From NCBI RefSeq assembly GCF_003075455.1, contig NZ_QDAE01000005.1, positions 1 to 64,000 of the forward strand: a stretch of 64,000 nt of DNA. The letters run 5' to 3'. The DNA is from Arthrobacter sp. Bz4. GTDB taxonomy: Bacteria; Actinomycetota; Actinomycetes; Actinomycetales; Micrococcaceae. Positions 17,948 through 26,274 of this stretch are shown here, piece after piece. Position numbers and translations under genes: made by a program. How positions within the stretch are numbered: the first letter of the stretch is position 1; each line of letters starts with the position of its first letter. Below the pieces are notes generated by a model. It searched no databases. It saw only the letters and a list, made by a program, of their open reading frames with translations, and was not told where the DNA came from.

Positions 17948-18061
17948 ATGTCGATTCTTGCGCTTGAAATCTTCTTCATTGGACTGTTGGTACTCGCTTC
18001 GCTGGCGATGGCTGGGGTAGCAGCGCTGGTGATCACCCGCCTGTACAAGGGCCAAAAGTAA
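17948..18061 (+). CDS. 37-residue single-pass membrane peptide
   Basis: An ATG at 17948 opens a 37-codon frame ending with TAA at 18059-18061. It begins MSILALEIFFIG and has one uninterrupted hydrophobic helix (about residues 3-29), followed by a short basic tail, TRLYKGQK. The ATG is preceded by GTTAGGATGGACGC, which offers a plausible AGGA ribosome-binding site. The nitrobindin-like gene starts 15 bp downstream, so they are probably co-transcribed. The codon pattern has strong G/C at third positions. It fits a small membrane regulator or subunit, but no function can be assigned. Confidence 0.65.
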   Translation: MSILALEIFFIGLLVLASLAMAGVAALVITRLYKGQK

Positions 18062-18076
18062 GGCTGCCCGCTCACC

Positions 18077-18676
18077 ATGTCCTTTGAGATTCCCACGGAC
18101 CTCACGCCCGAACTGGTGCCACTGTCCTGGTTGCTGGGTACCTGGAAGGGCTCTGGCCGTCTCGGCGAGGGTTCCTCCGAGTCCGAGCACTTCGAGCAGC
18201 TCGTCACTTTCACCCAGAACGGGCTCCCGTACCTGCGGTACACGGCGGAGAGCTGGCTCACCGATGAGCACGGCACCCGCCTGCGCCCGCTCTCAGTGGA
18301 AACCGGGTTTTGGGCGCTGGACCGCAAACTCAACGACGCCGACGGCGGGCCTGGGCTGGAACCAGCCGACATCGTCCCGGCGCTGAAGAGCGCCGACGAG
18401 GTGGAGCAACTCCGCAACGCCGAAGACGGTTTCGATATCACCGCCACCATTGTGCACCCCGGAGGAATCGCCGAACTGTACTACGGGGTCATCAAGGGCC
18501 CACAGATTCGGCTCAGCACCGACCTGGTGATGCGGGGCCAGAACTCCAAGGAATACACGGCCGCCACACGCCTGTACGGACTTGTGGAGGGCGACCTGTA
18601 TTGGCGCTGGGACGTCGCCGCCGACGGCCAGCCGCTGAAAGCCCACGCCTCCGCGATTCTCAAAAAAGAATCCTGA
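18077..18676 (+). CDS. Nitrobindin/FABP-like heme-binding beta-barrel protein
   Basis: This 199-residue protein belongs to the THAP4-C/nitrobindin-like family (DUF1794). The diagnostic N-terminal motif is LLGTWKGSGRL (GxWxGxG). QLVTFTQNGLPYLRYTAESW and the late strand region with LKAHASAILKK, including a histidine that could be the heme ligand, are also present. Nitrobindins bind ferric heme and can isomerise peroxynitrite; whether this one binds heme is inferred. It follows the small membrane peptide by 15 bp and precedes ygfZ. Confidence 0.82.
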   Translation: MSFEIPTDLTPELVPLSWLLGTWKGSGRLGEGSSESEHFEQLVTFTQNGLPYLRYTAESWLTDEHGTRLRPLSVETGFWALDRKLNDADGGPGLEPADIVPALKSADEVEQLRNAEDGFDITATIVHPGGIAELYYGVIKGPQIRLSTDLVMRGQNSKEYTAATRLYGLVEGDLYWRWDVAADGQPLKAHASAILKKES

Positions 18677-18737
18677 CCAGTCGTGCTCCACGGCTGGCCA
18701 AGGAATACGGCCCGCCTAAGGATGCGTTAACATCACC

Positions 18738-19835
18738 ATGACCTATCTCAGCCCGCTGCTCACCCGACCCGGCGCCGTCGCCGCTGACGCACCCGATCAG
18801 GGCACCGCATCCCACTACGGTGACCCCTTCAAGGAACAGCGCGCCCTCGCCCGTGGCACCGCCGTCGTCGACCTGTCCCACCGGGGCGTGGTCACGGTAA
18901 CCGGCCCTGACCGCCTGAGCTGGTTGAACACCCTCTCTTCGCAACTCCTGTTGGGCCTGGAGCCCGGCAGCAGCTCCGAGACCCTCCTGTTGAGCGTGCA
19001 GGGCCGGATCGAATACAACGCCCGGGTGGTCGACGACGGAACCACTACCTGGCTGCTCGTGGAAGGCTTCGAAGCCGCAGGTATGGCCGCGTGGCTGGAC
19101 CGGATGAAGTTCATGCTCCGGGTGGAAATCGCCGACGTGTCAGAGACCTGGGCGGTGCTCGGATCGGTGAAACCCATCGAGTCGTTGGCAGCACGCACCG
19201 TGTGGGTCGACCCTTGGCCGCGGGTCACGGAGGGCGGGTACGCCTATTCGGTGGTGACCGAGGAAGACCACCCCGGGCTGGAACGCCCCTGGTTCGAATA
19301 CCTGATCCCGCAGGCCGAACTCGTTACCACCGTGGATGAACTCGCTGGGCACGGTCTGAGCCTGGCCGGCGCCATGGCTTCCGAGGCGCTGCGTGTCGCC
19401 GCGTGGCGTCCGCGGGCCGGCGCCGAGACCGATGAGAAGACGATTCCGCACGAACTGGACCTGATCCGGACCGCTGTTCATCTGAACAAGGGTTGCTATA
19501 AAGGTCAGGAAACCGTCGCCCGGGTGCACAACCTCGGACACCCACCACGCCGCCTCGTCTTCCTGCAGCTCGACGGCAGCCAGCACACCCTGCCCGCGGT
19601 GGGCAGCGCCGTCGTCGCCGGTGGACGCACCGTCGGCACGGTGACCTCTGTGGCGCAGCACTACGAGATGGGCGCGGTAGCGCTCGCCGTCGTGAAACGC
19701 TCGGTTGATCCACTGGGTGAGTTGGTGGTGCAGGACGGCGATGAGGTGTACGCCGCAGCGCAGGAAATCATTGTGGCGCCGGACGCGGGCCAGGTGGTGG
19801 GACGCGCCACCGGGTTCCTGAAAGGACGCCGGTAG
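18738..19835 (+). CDS. ygfZ: YgfZ/GcvT-type folate-binding protein (Fe-S cluster maintenance)
   Basis: YgfZ/IbaG-57-type proteins bind tetrahydrofolate and support assembly or repair of certain iron-sulfur enzymes. The 365-residue protein carries the family signature around KGCYKGQETVARVHNLG (key KGCYxGQE), including its conserved cysteine. RLSWLNTLSSQ near the N-terminus matches the GcvT-fold start. It is two bases from the ankyrin gene downstream and shares its direction with the nitrobindin-like gene, so all are likely in one transcript. Confidence 0.9.
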   Translation: MTYLSPLLTRPGAVAADAPDQGTASHYGDPFKEQRALARGTAVVDLSHRGVVTVTGPDRLSWLNTLSSQLLLGLEPGSSSETLLLSVQGRIEYNARVVDDGTTTWLLVEGFEAAGMAAWLDRMKFMLRVEIADVSETWAVLGSVKPIESLAARTVWVDPWPRVTEGGYAYSVVTEEDHPGLERPWFEYLIPQAELVTTVDELAGHGLSLAGAMASEALRVAAWRPRAGAETDEKTIPHELDLIRTAVHLNKGCYKGQETVARVHNLGHPPRRLVFLQLDGSQHTLPAVGSAVVAGGRTVGTVTSVAQHYEMGAVALAVVKRSVDPLGELVVQDGDEVYAAAQEIIVAPDAGQVVGRATGFLKGRR

Positions 19836-19837
19836 CG

Positions 19838-20275
19838 ATGACGGACGCCAAAACACCGGACGCCAAAACACCGGACACCAATTCACCGGACACCAGCGCG
19901 GATGAGGCCGTCGCACTGGCACACCAGCTGTTCGACGCCGCCCGTGCCGGCGACGCGGCTACCCTGAGCCGGTACCTGGACGCGGGGGTTCCCGTCACGC
20001 TGACCAACAGTGGCGGTGACAGTCTCCTCATGCTGGCTGCCTACCACGGGCACGCCAGCGTCGTGGCTGGCCTTGCCCGCCGCGGGGTTGATGTCAACGC
20101 CGTCAACGACAAAGGTCAGACGCCACTGGCGGGCGTGGCTTTCAAGGGTTATGACGACGTCGCAGCGGTGCTGGTAGGTGCCGGGGCCGACCCCGACCGG
20201 GGCAATCCCACGGCACGACAGACGGCCCAGATGTTCAAGCGTCAGAACCTGCTGGAGCTGTTCGGCGGGCAGTAG
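19838..20275 (+). CDS. Ankyrin-repeat protein
   Basis: The 145-residue protein has two to three ankyrin repeats: SLLMLAAYHGHASVVAGLARRGVDVN, then GQTPLAGVAFKGYDDVAAVLVGAGADP, with key LLMLAAYHGH and TPLAGVAFKGY helices. It is probably a soluble protein-interaction module. The first 25 residues are low-complexity (TDAKTPDAKTPDT...). They are encoded by a 15-bp tandem repeat at 19843-19872 that decays into two imperfect copies. The ATG lies directly after the ygfZ stop. The partner is unknown. Confidence 0.85.
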   Translation: MTDAKTPDAKTPDTNSPDTSADEAVALAHQLFDAARAGDAATLSRYLDAGVPVTLTNSGGDSLLMLAAYHGHASVVAGLARRGVDVNAVNDKGQTPLAGVAFKGYDDVAAVLVGAGADPDRGNPTARQTAQMFKRQNLLELFGGQ

Positions 20276-20287
20276 CAACCGCCCTGT

Positions 20288-21007
20288 TTAGTGCCCGGCT
20301 GGTAGCAGCACGCTGGTTTGGCTGCCGCACGCGACGAAGCCTGACTTCAACGCCGTCCTGATCGAAGCGCTGTTATCCGTGCGTGCCCGCCACTGCGGAA
20401 TCAGTCCCGCCGCCATGGCATCCTCAATCACCACCTTGGTGATGAAGGTCGCGTGGCCCTGACCGCGGTGACCCGGCGCGGCCAGTACCCCCAGATGGGC
20501 GAGGATGCCGCTCCAGATGTCGTACCCTGCGCCGGCGAACGGTGTGGGGGGAGCGGTCGAGTCGTCGACCAGGATGGTGCGGTGTTCCAGAGCGCTCAGA
20601 CCCACTTCGGCGATGTCATCGGGCGGGCAGAGCCGCTCCAGCTCGACGGCGAACTCCAGCTCATCGCTCACTGCCACGTCGTCGCGGGGTTCGAGGGTCG
20701 GCAGGTTGTCGCAAAAATACAGGCCAGCCGCTCCCAGACCGCGGCCCCCCTGTTCTCTGGAGAGCCGGAGCAGGGTCGAGTGGCGGGCGAGCACATCGCC
20801 GTCGAGCTCTGCTGCTGCGTCGAGGGCCCAACCGGGTCCGACCAACGCTTCCTCGCCGAACAGCCGCACAAAGGTCAGCAGCTCGGCGTCGTCGTCCCGG
20901 CGGTAAACCCGTTCGCCAGCTGCCTCGGCGAACGCGGTGTCATCGAGTTTCAGCAGCCGAGACCATCCGAGCTGAATGATTGAGACGGTGCCGGGATCAA
21001 GTTCCAT
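20288..21007 (-). CDS. GNAT-family acetyltransferase
   Basis: In this 239-residue protein the C-terminal half is a GNAT domain. The acetyl-CoA loop is LGVLAAPGHRGQGHATF (RGQGHA), followed by RARTDNSASIRTALKSGF (N..S...A...GF). The N-terminal half is less conserved. The substrate is unknown. It lies ten bases after pfkA on the same strand but is probably unrelated in function. It is convergent with the ankyrin gene. Confidence 0.82.
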   Translation of the reverse strand: MELDPGTVSIIQLGWSRLLKLDDTAFAEAAGERVYRRDDDAELLTFVRLFGEEALVGPGWALDAAAELDGDVLARHSTLLRLSREQGGRGLGAAGLYFCDNLPTLEPRDDVAVSDELEFAVELERLCPPDDIAEVGLSALEHRTILVDDSTAPPTPFAGAGYDIWSGILAHLGVLAAPGHRGQGHATFITKVVIEDAMAAGLIPQWRARTDNSASIRTALKSGFVACGSQTSVLLPAGH

Positions 21008-21017
21008 CTAGGCAACG

Positions 21018-22043
21018 TTAGCCGAAGAGGATGGCTGCCTCGTCGTACCGGTGCTGGGGGACCACCTTGAGGTTACCCAAAGCGGCCGCGAAGCCCACCC
21101 GCGCAATTTCCGTTCCCTTGAGCGAGACCATGGTGCCCCAGGCTTCGTCCACCACCGAGTCAACGGCAGCCATGCCGAGACGCGTCGCGAGGACCCGGTC
21201 GAACGCCGAGGGAACCCCGCCGCGCTGGATATGACCCAGCACCGTGGCGCGGGTTTCGATTCCGGTACGGGATTCGATTTCCGGGGCCAGCTGATCGGCG
21301 ATCCCGCCGAGGCGCGGCCGCCCGAAGGTGTCGAGGCCACGTTCGGAGTGGGCCTGGTCCAGGTGCGCCGGGACAAAACCTTCGGCCACCACCACAAGGG
21401 GCGCACGACCACGGTGATTGGCCTCGGTGACCCACTCGGCGATCTGCTCCAGGCTGGTCTGCTGCTCAGGGATGAGGATGGCGTGGGCGCCGGACGCCAT
21501 CCCGGCGTGCAGGGCAATCCACCCTACGTGGCGTCCCATCACCTCGGCCACCATGCAGCGGCTGTGCGACTCCCCGGTCGTCCGGAGCCGGTCGATAGCC
21601 TCAGTGGCGATCTGCACGGCGGTGTCAAAGCCGAAGGTGTAGTCGGTGGCGTCGAGATCATTGTCGACGGTCTTGGGCACGCCGACAATCTTCAGGCCGG
21701 CATCGGTAAGCCGATTCGCGGCGGCGAGTGTTCCTTCGCCGCCGATCACGATCATCGCGTCGATACCCAGCCGTTCGAGGGTGGCCTTGATGGCGTCGGG
21801 TCCGCCGTTGCCCTCGAAGGGGTTGGTGCGGGAGGTTCCCAGAATGGTGCCACCCTGTTTGGAGATGCCCCGGACGGCCTGACGGGGGAGCTCGATGATG
21901 TCGCCCTCCACCACACCACGCCAGCCGTCACGGAATCCGACAAATTCCAGGTCGTGGGTCTTGATGCCGTTGAGGACTGCTCCACGGATCACGGCGTTGA
22001 GTCCAGGACAGTCGCCACCGCTGGTGAGTATTCCGATTTTCAT
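21018..22043 (-). CDS. pfkA: 6-phosphofructokinase (group III)
   Basis: This enzyme phosphorylates fructose 6-phosphate. The 341-residue protein has LTSGGDCPGLNAVIRG, GGEGT at 101-105, VPKTVDNDL at 122-130, and MGRHVGWIALHAG. The donor-selecting positions are mixed: G104 as in ATP-dependent enzymes, but K124 as in PPi-dependent enzymes. Streptomyces ATP-dependent PfkA has this pair, so ATP use is the best guess. The ATG at 22043 fits well. It is monocistronic or followed by the GNAT gene. Confidence 0.94.
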   Translation of the reverse strand: MKIGILTSGGDCPGLNAVIRGAVLNGIKTHDLEFVGFRDGWRGVVEGDIIELPRQAVRGISKQGGTILGTSRTNPFEGNGGPDAIKATLERLGIDAMIVIGGEGTLAAANRLTDAGLKIVGVPKTVDNDLDATDYTFGFDTAVQIATEAIDRLRTTGESHSRCMVAEVMGRHVGWIALHAGMASGAHAILIPEQQTSLEQIAEWVTEANHRGRAPLVVVAEGFVPAHLDQAHSERGLDTFGRPRLGGIADQLAPEIESRTGIETRATVLGHIQRGGVPSAFDRVLATRLGMAAVDSVVDEAWGTMVSLKGTEIARVGFAAALGNLKVVPQHRYDEAAILFG

Positions 22044-22138
22044 GTGGAGCTGGGTCCTTGCAGGTTGAAGAGGTAGAAAGGTCAGAGCGCCCCATTGAGC
22101 TCAGCTATGATTCTAAACACATTTTTGGAGCAAGACCG

Positions 22139-22852
22139 CTATCGGGAACCCGGTGTGTGCCCGTTCAGGATGCCGCGTTCCATCGCCACCACGACCGCCC
22201 GCGTTCGATCATCGACGTCCAGTTTGGCGAAGATCCGCAGCAGATGGGTCTTCACGGTGGTTTCGGCAATGTAGAGCTTCGCGGCGATATCCGGGTTACT
22301 CAGCCCCTGGGCGACGCACTGGAGCACCTCCCGTTCCCGCGGCGACATGCGCGGTCGCTCTGGCGCCCTCAGCCGTGACACCAATTTCGCCGCAATCGGC
22401 GGCGCGAGAACTGTTTCCCCACGGGCCGCCGCGAACACCGCACTGATGATGGTTTCACCCGGGGTGTCTTTCAGCAGGTAACCGACCGCGCCGGCCTCGA
22501 CGGCCCGCACAATGTCGGAGTCGCCGTCGTAGGTGGTAAGCACCAATACTTTGACCCCGGGCTGGCTCGCCAGGATACGGGCGGTAGCGTCCGCCCCATC
22601 CAGGAGCGGCATCCGCAGGTCCATGAGGACGACGTCGGGCACGACGTCGGTCGCGGCGGCCACTGCTTCCTCCCCGTTGGCTGCTTCGGCGGCGACCACA
22701 ATCCGGGGATCGGTGGAGAGCAGGTTAATCAGCCCGGCGCGCACCACAGGATGGTCATCAACCACAAGAATTCGGACCGTATCCGCGTCGGCACTGTGGG
22801 CGGGGGAGTTGGGTGAGGTGGAACTGCTGCTGCGCGGCTGGGCAGGAGTCAT
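22139..22852 (-). CDS. NarL/LuxR-family response regulator
   Basis: The 237-residue protein has a receiver domain from about residue 27 (ILVVDDHPVVRAGL, phosphoacceptor D78 in VVLMDLRMP). It ends in a LuxR-type helix-turn-helix: SPREREVLQCVAQGLSN and IAAKLYIAETTVKTHL-like sequence. The start overlaps the sensor kinase stop by four bases, so the two are coupled. It probably controls the ABC transporter genes upstream in the same run, perhaps through the palindrome at 26059-26090. Confidence 0.92.
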   Translation of the reverse strand: MTPAQPRSSSSTSPNSPAHSADADTVRILVVDDHPVVRAGLINLLSTDPRIVVAAEAANGEEAVAAATDVVPDVVLMDLRMPLLDGADATARILASQPGVKVLVLTTYDGDSDIVRAVEAGAVGYLLKDTPGETIISAVFAAARGETVLAPPIAAKLVSRLRAPERPRMSPREREVLQCVAQGLSNPDIAAKLYIAETTVKTHLLRIFAKLDVDDRTRAVVVAMERGILNGHTPGSR

Positions 22853-24132
22853 TGAGCCTCAACCCGTTCCGGCTGGTTCTGCGCCGCAGCGGGCGGGGCC
22901 GCAACGGTGCTCTGGTGATCTTCGACGGGCACCACCATGTGGAGGACGCATCCCTCTCCGTTGGCCGAGCTGACCCTGAGAGTCCCCCCAATCTCGCCGA
23001 GCCGTGCGCTGATGGATTTCAGCCCGTAGCCGGAGGTATCCAGGTCCGGGTCGAACCCTCCGCCGTCATCGCTGACAGTCAGGACCAGATGGGATCCCGA
23101 GTGTTCGAGTTTCAGCTGGGACCGGGAAGCCGAAGCATGCCGCCGGACATTGGTGAGTGCCTCCTGTGCCGAGCGGAGGAGGGCGATTTGCTGGTTCGAG
23201 GTCAGGTGCGGCAGGGCATCGGGCAGCGTCGAGGAGGTGTCACAGCCCGCTGATGTCGCCGCCGAGGCAAGCCTGTCCAGTGCCCCCAGCAGGTCTCCGC
23301 CCTGCAGCTGGGACGGCCCGGTCGACGCAATCAGGGACCGGGCTTCCTGTAGGTTGTCACGTGCGGTGGTGTTGATGGCGTCCAGCCGTGCCACCAGCTC
23401 CTGGGCGGCGCCGTCGTCCAATCGGGTGCTGCGCAGCTGTGCGAGCGCTGCTTCGGACAGCATCACCACCGAAGTGAAGCCCTGGGCGAGGGTGTCATGA
23501 ATTTCACGGGACATCCGTTCCCGCTCCGCCATGGCGCCCTGCCGCTGGTCGGCGAGTTGGAGTTCGGTCCGGGCGGCCTCCAGCTCGGCGAGGAGCTGCG
23601 CACGGTCCTCGCTCTGGTCAATGATCTTGTAGATCCACAGTCCCAGCATCGTTGAGGCCAGGAAGGACAGGCCGGCTTGCAGTCCGATTCCGAGGAGGTC
23701 TTCGGGGGACCCGCCGAACCGGACAAGCTGCCCCGTTGCCACCGCGACGCAGATGGCTGCCGTGCTGATGAGCCCTGCACGCGCCGTGCTGGAGAACATC
23801 CAGATCTGCGGAAACGCCACGAAGAGGAGTACAGCTCCGGAGCCTGGGAGGAAGGCCAGAAATCCGACCACCAGGATGAGGAGGATCACGTAGGCCGTAG
23901 GACGCCACGTCCCCAAATGTTGCTGGCGGGTCAGGAAGGGGTACGTGGCCGCCAACACCCCCAGAGCACTGAGGGTCACCGCCATGATCGTGGGGTTCGG
24001 CTCCCCGTTGAGAACCACGAGGACCACCACAACTAATGCTGTGTAGAACCCGATGTGCCACCACTTCATCCCGTGGATCCACACCGAGTTCTCCGGCAGG
24101 AGCCGGTCGGTGCGCTCGGGTTTGATGTTCAT
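22849..24132 (-). CDS. Sensor histidine kinase (HisKA_3 type)
   Basis: This 427-residue membrane kinase has about five to six hydrophobic segments between residues 25 and 170 and a short coiled region. The dimerisation/phosphoacceptor helix has H212 in SREIHDTLAQGF, and the C-terminal ATPase domain has VSDDGGGFDPD and SGYGLKSISARL. This is the NarX/DesK kinase class that pairs with NarL-type regulators. It follows the ABC permease by about 43 bp and overlaps the regulator, giving the order ATPase-permease-kinase-regulator. There is no large extracellular sensor domain, so it may sense membrane state or the transporter itself. Confidence 0.92.
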   Translation of the reverse strand: MNIKPERTDRLLPENSVWIHGMKWWHIGFYTALVVVVLVVLNGEPNPTIMAVTLSALGVLAATYPFLTRQQHLGTWRPTAYVILLILVVGFLAFLPGSGAVLLFVAFPQIWMFSSTARAGLISTAAICVAVATGQLVRFGGSPEDLLGIGLQAGLSFLASTMLGLWIYKIIDQSEDRAQLLAELEAARTELQLADQRQGAMAERERMSREIHDTLAQGFTSVVMLSEAALAQLRSTRLDDGAAQELVARLDAINTTARDNLQEARSLIASTGPSQLQGGDLLGALDRLASAATSAGCDTSSTLPDALPHLTSNQQIALLRSAQEALTNVRRHASASRSQLKLEHSGSHLVLTVSDDGGGFDPDLDTSGYGLKSISARLGEIGGTLRVSSANGEGCVLHMVVPVEDHQSTVAAPPAAAQNQPERVEAQ

Positions 24133-24175
24133 GCCAACACCCTACGTCCGGTGAGGTGCCGCGGCCCACAAGTCC

Positions 24176-25033
24176 TCATTTCTGCGGTGGCCATTTGAAG
24201 GTGAGCCGGGTCAGAATCAGCCCGACCACCAGCCAAAGACCAATCACCATGGCTGACATGCCCAACGCCCAGGTCTGGCCGGGCTCAGCCAGTTCAAACT
24301 GTTCGGGCAGGAACACGCTGCGCAGGCCACTGGCAGTCCAGCGCAGTGGCGTCAGGTTGGCCACCTGTTGCAGCCACTCTGGGAGACCCGTGAACTGGAA
24401 ATAGACACCCGAGATGAAGGACAGGATGAGGACCGGCATCACTGCCAGAGTCGAAGCACTTTCAGCCGATTTGGCGATGCAAGCGAAGGCTGTCCCCACG
24501 ACCGCCCAGGCGGCAGTGGCGCCCAGTAGCAGCCAGGCTACGGTTAGCCAGGCGCCCCAGGTGGTGGGGAGGTCGATGCCGAGGAAGAGAGTGCTGCCGA
24601 TCACGAGGATGATTGACTGCCCGACAATCAGGTACAGGGTGACACCCATTTTGCCGATGAAATAGGACAGCATGGGTAGCGGGGTTCCAGCGAGCCGTTT
24701 GATCCCGCCGTTGAACCGGTCGGCTGCCACATAGCCGCTGAGGTTCTGGAAGCCGCTGAGGATTGTGCCGAGCGCCAGCATCCCCGGGAAGTAGTACTGT
24801 GCCATCGTGACTTTTGCCTCGGGTGGGCCCACTGAGGGGTCGTTGCCGAACACGGTCCCGAAGAGCGCCATCATGACAATCGGGAAGAACAGGATCAGGA
24901 TTAACGACAGCCCGTCCCGGTTGAAGGCTTTGATCTCGGTGGCGGCCCGGCGTCCGCCGAGGGCAAGGGTGCTGGGCCGCCAGGCTGCGTTGTGTGCAGC
25001 GCCGGTCTGCTGGCCGGCGTTCAGGGTGGTCAT
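24176..25033 (-). CDS. ABC-2 type transporter permease
   Basis: This 285-residue protein has six predicted membrane helices and an ABC-2 layout. The first helix follows a basic, cytoplasmic N-terminus (RRAATEIKAFNRDG), then GTVFGNDP and MLALGTILSGFQNLSGYVA. It pairs with the ATPase encoded immediately upstream, whose stop it overlaps by four bases. ABC-2 exporters of this type move lipids, polymers or drugs. The substrate cannot be read from the sequence. Confidence 0.88.
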   Translation of the reverse strand: MTTLNAGQQTGAAHNAAWRPSTLALGGRRAATEIKAFNRDGLSLILILFFPIVMMALFGTVFGNDPSVGPPEAKVTMAQYYFPGMLALGTILSGFQNLSGYVAADRFNGGIKRLAGTPLPMLSYFIGKMGVTLYLIVGQSIILVIGSTLFLGIDLPTTWGAWLTVAWLLLGATAAWAVVGTAFACIAKSAESASTLAVMPVLILSFISGVYFQFTGLPEWLQQVANLTPLRWTASGLRSVFLPEQFELAEPGQTWALGMSAMVIGLWLVVGLILTRLTFKWPPQK

Positions 25034-26007
25034 GCCTGTTCTCCTTCGGGTGAGGTCAGCGGGTCAGCGGTCGTGGTGGTTACGGTGTCGGCGTCGTGCT
25101 GGCGCAGGAGTTCTAGGTAGACATCCTCGAGGCTGGGCCGGATAACCTCCAGATCGGTCGGTTCCCAGGAGCCTCCCTCGGTGAGTTGGTGGATCAGGGC
25201 ACCGGGGGAGGTGGTGGCCTTTTCGTGCTGGCCGTCGTCGTCCCTCCACCGCACTCGGGGGATTCTGAGGTCCGGGCCTCCCACGCTGTCGGCGGTGCCG
25301 GTGGCGATGACCCGTCCGGACGCGATGATGCCGAGCCGGTCGGAGAGGTGCTGGGCTTCGTCCAGGTAATGGGTGGTGAGCACAATTGTGGTTCCATCCT
25401 TGCCAAGGCCCCGGATCAGGTCCCAGAACCGGCGGCGGGCGGCAGGGTCGAAGCCGGTGGTGGGCTCGTCGAGAAACAGCAGTTCCGGGTTGCCGATCAT
25501 GCCCAGGGCCACGTCAACCCGTCGGCGCTGACCACCGGAGAGGGACTTGATGAGGGCCCCGGCCTTCTCCTCGATCCCCACAGCAACCATCACTTCATCA
25601 ACGCGGCGCGGGTTGGGATAGAGGGCGGCAGCGTCTTTGAGTGCCTCGGCGACTTTCAGTGTGCCCATATCGGTGGCTTCCTGCAGCACAATGCCGATGC
25701 GTGAGCGGAACAAAGCCGGCGCCTTGTACGGGTTCTGTCCCAGGACGGTGACAGTGCCGGATGTTGGTTTGCGGTGGCCTTCAAGAATCTCGATCGTGGT
25801 GCTTTTTCCGGCACCGTTGGGTCCCAACAGGGCATAGGTTTCGCCGGTCTCAATGGTCAGCGACAGCTTGTCGACGGCGACTAGATCACCCTTCTTCGGC
25901 TGCCGGTAAGACTTCGTCAGGGAGTCGACGACGACGGCGCTCGCCGGATCGGGCGGGGGTGCGGAACCTGGTGTTTCGGTGCGGCTGGACGCAGTTGACT
26001 GTTTCAT
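25030..26007 (-). CDS. ABC transporter ATP-binding protein (DrrA/CcmA type)
   Basis: The 325-residue protein has Walker A LGPNGAGKSTT, signature LSGGQRRRVDVAL, Walker B LLFLDEPTTGFDP and an H-loop TTHYLDEA. The extended C-terminus is typical of the drug-exporter (DrrA) class. It starts the four-gene operon with the permease, kinase and regulator. A 32-bp palindrome lies 52 bp before the ATG at 26007 and is a candidate operator. Confidence 0.94.
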   Translation of the reverse strand: MKQSTASSRTETPGSAPPPDPASAVVVDSLTKSYRQPKKGDLVAVDKLSLTIETGETYALLGPNGAGKSTTIEILEGHRKPTSGTVTVLGQNPYKAPALFRSRIGIVLQEATDMGTLKVAEALKDAAALYPNPRRVDEVMVAVGIEEKAGALIKSLSGGQRRRVDVALGMIGNPELLFLDEPTTGFDPAARRRFWDLIRGLGKDGTTIVLTTHYLDEAQHLSDRLGIIASGRVIATGTADSVGGPDLRIPRVRWRDDDGQHEKATTSPGALIHQLTEGGSWEPTDLEVIRPSLEDVYLELLRQHDADTVTTTTADPLTSPEGEQA

Positions 26008-26058
26008 AACACCAGCGTGTCACCGGGGCCAGCCCGGCGACAGATCCGGTAGGACGAG

Positions 26059-26090
26059 TGATCCTGTCCTGCTACAGCAGGACAGGATCA
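26059..26090. promoter_or_regulatory. 32-bp palindrome upstream of the ABC/two-component operon
   Basis: Arms 26059-26073 (TGATCCTGTCCTGCT) and 26076-26090 are perfect inverted copies over 15 bp, separated by two bases. The centre lies about 67 bp upstream of the ATPase start codon. A dimeric regulator such as the operon's own NarL-type protein could bind here. With almost no loop it is a better DNA operator than an RNA hairpin. The rest of the 26008-26274 gap shows nothing I can name. Confidence 0.5.
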
Positions 26091-26274
26091 TCAGCCGGTT
26101 CGGGACGGCAGACCCCGGACCAGGACGCCTTCGACCCGCATCCCAGCCTTGGCCGGGAAAGGTTGAGCGGTGTTCAGGAGCGGGTTCTCTGGTGTTGAAA
26201 AATAGTTGAAAAAGTTTTTCTGGTGACCCTGAATCGGCCCCCGTTTTGTCAGTGCTCGATGATGGAATGGAGGT

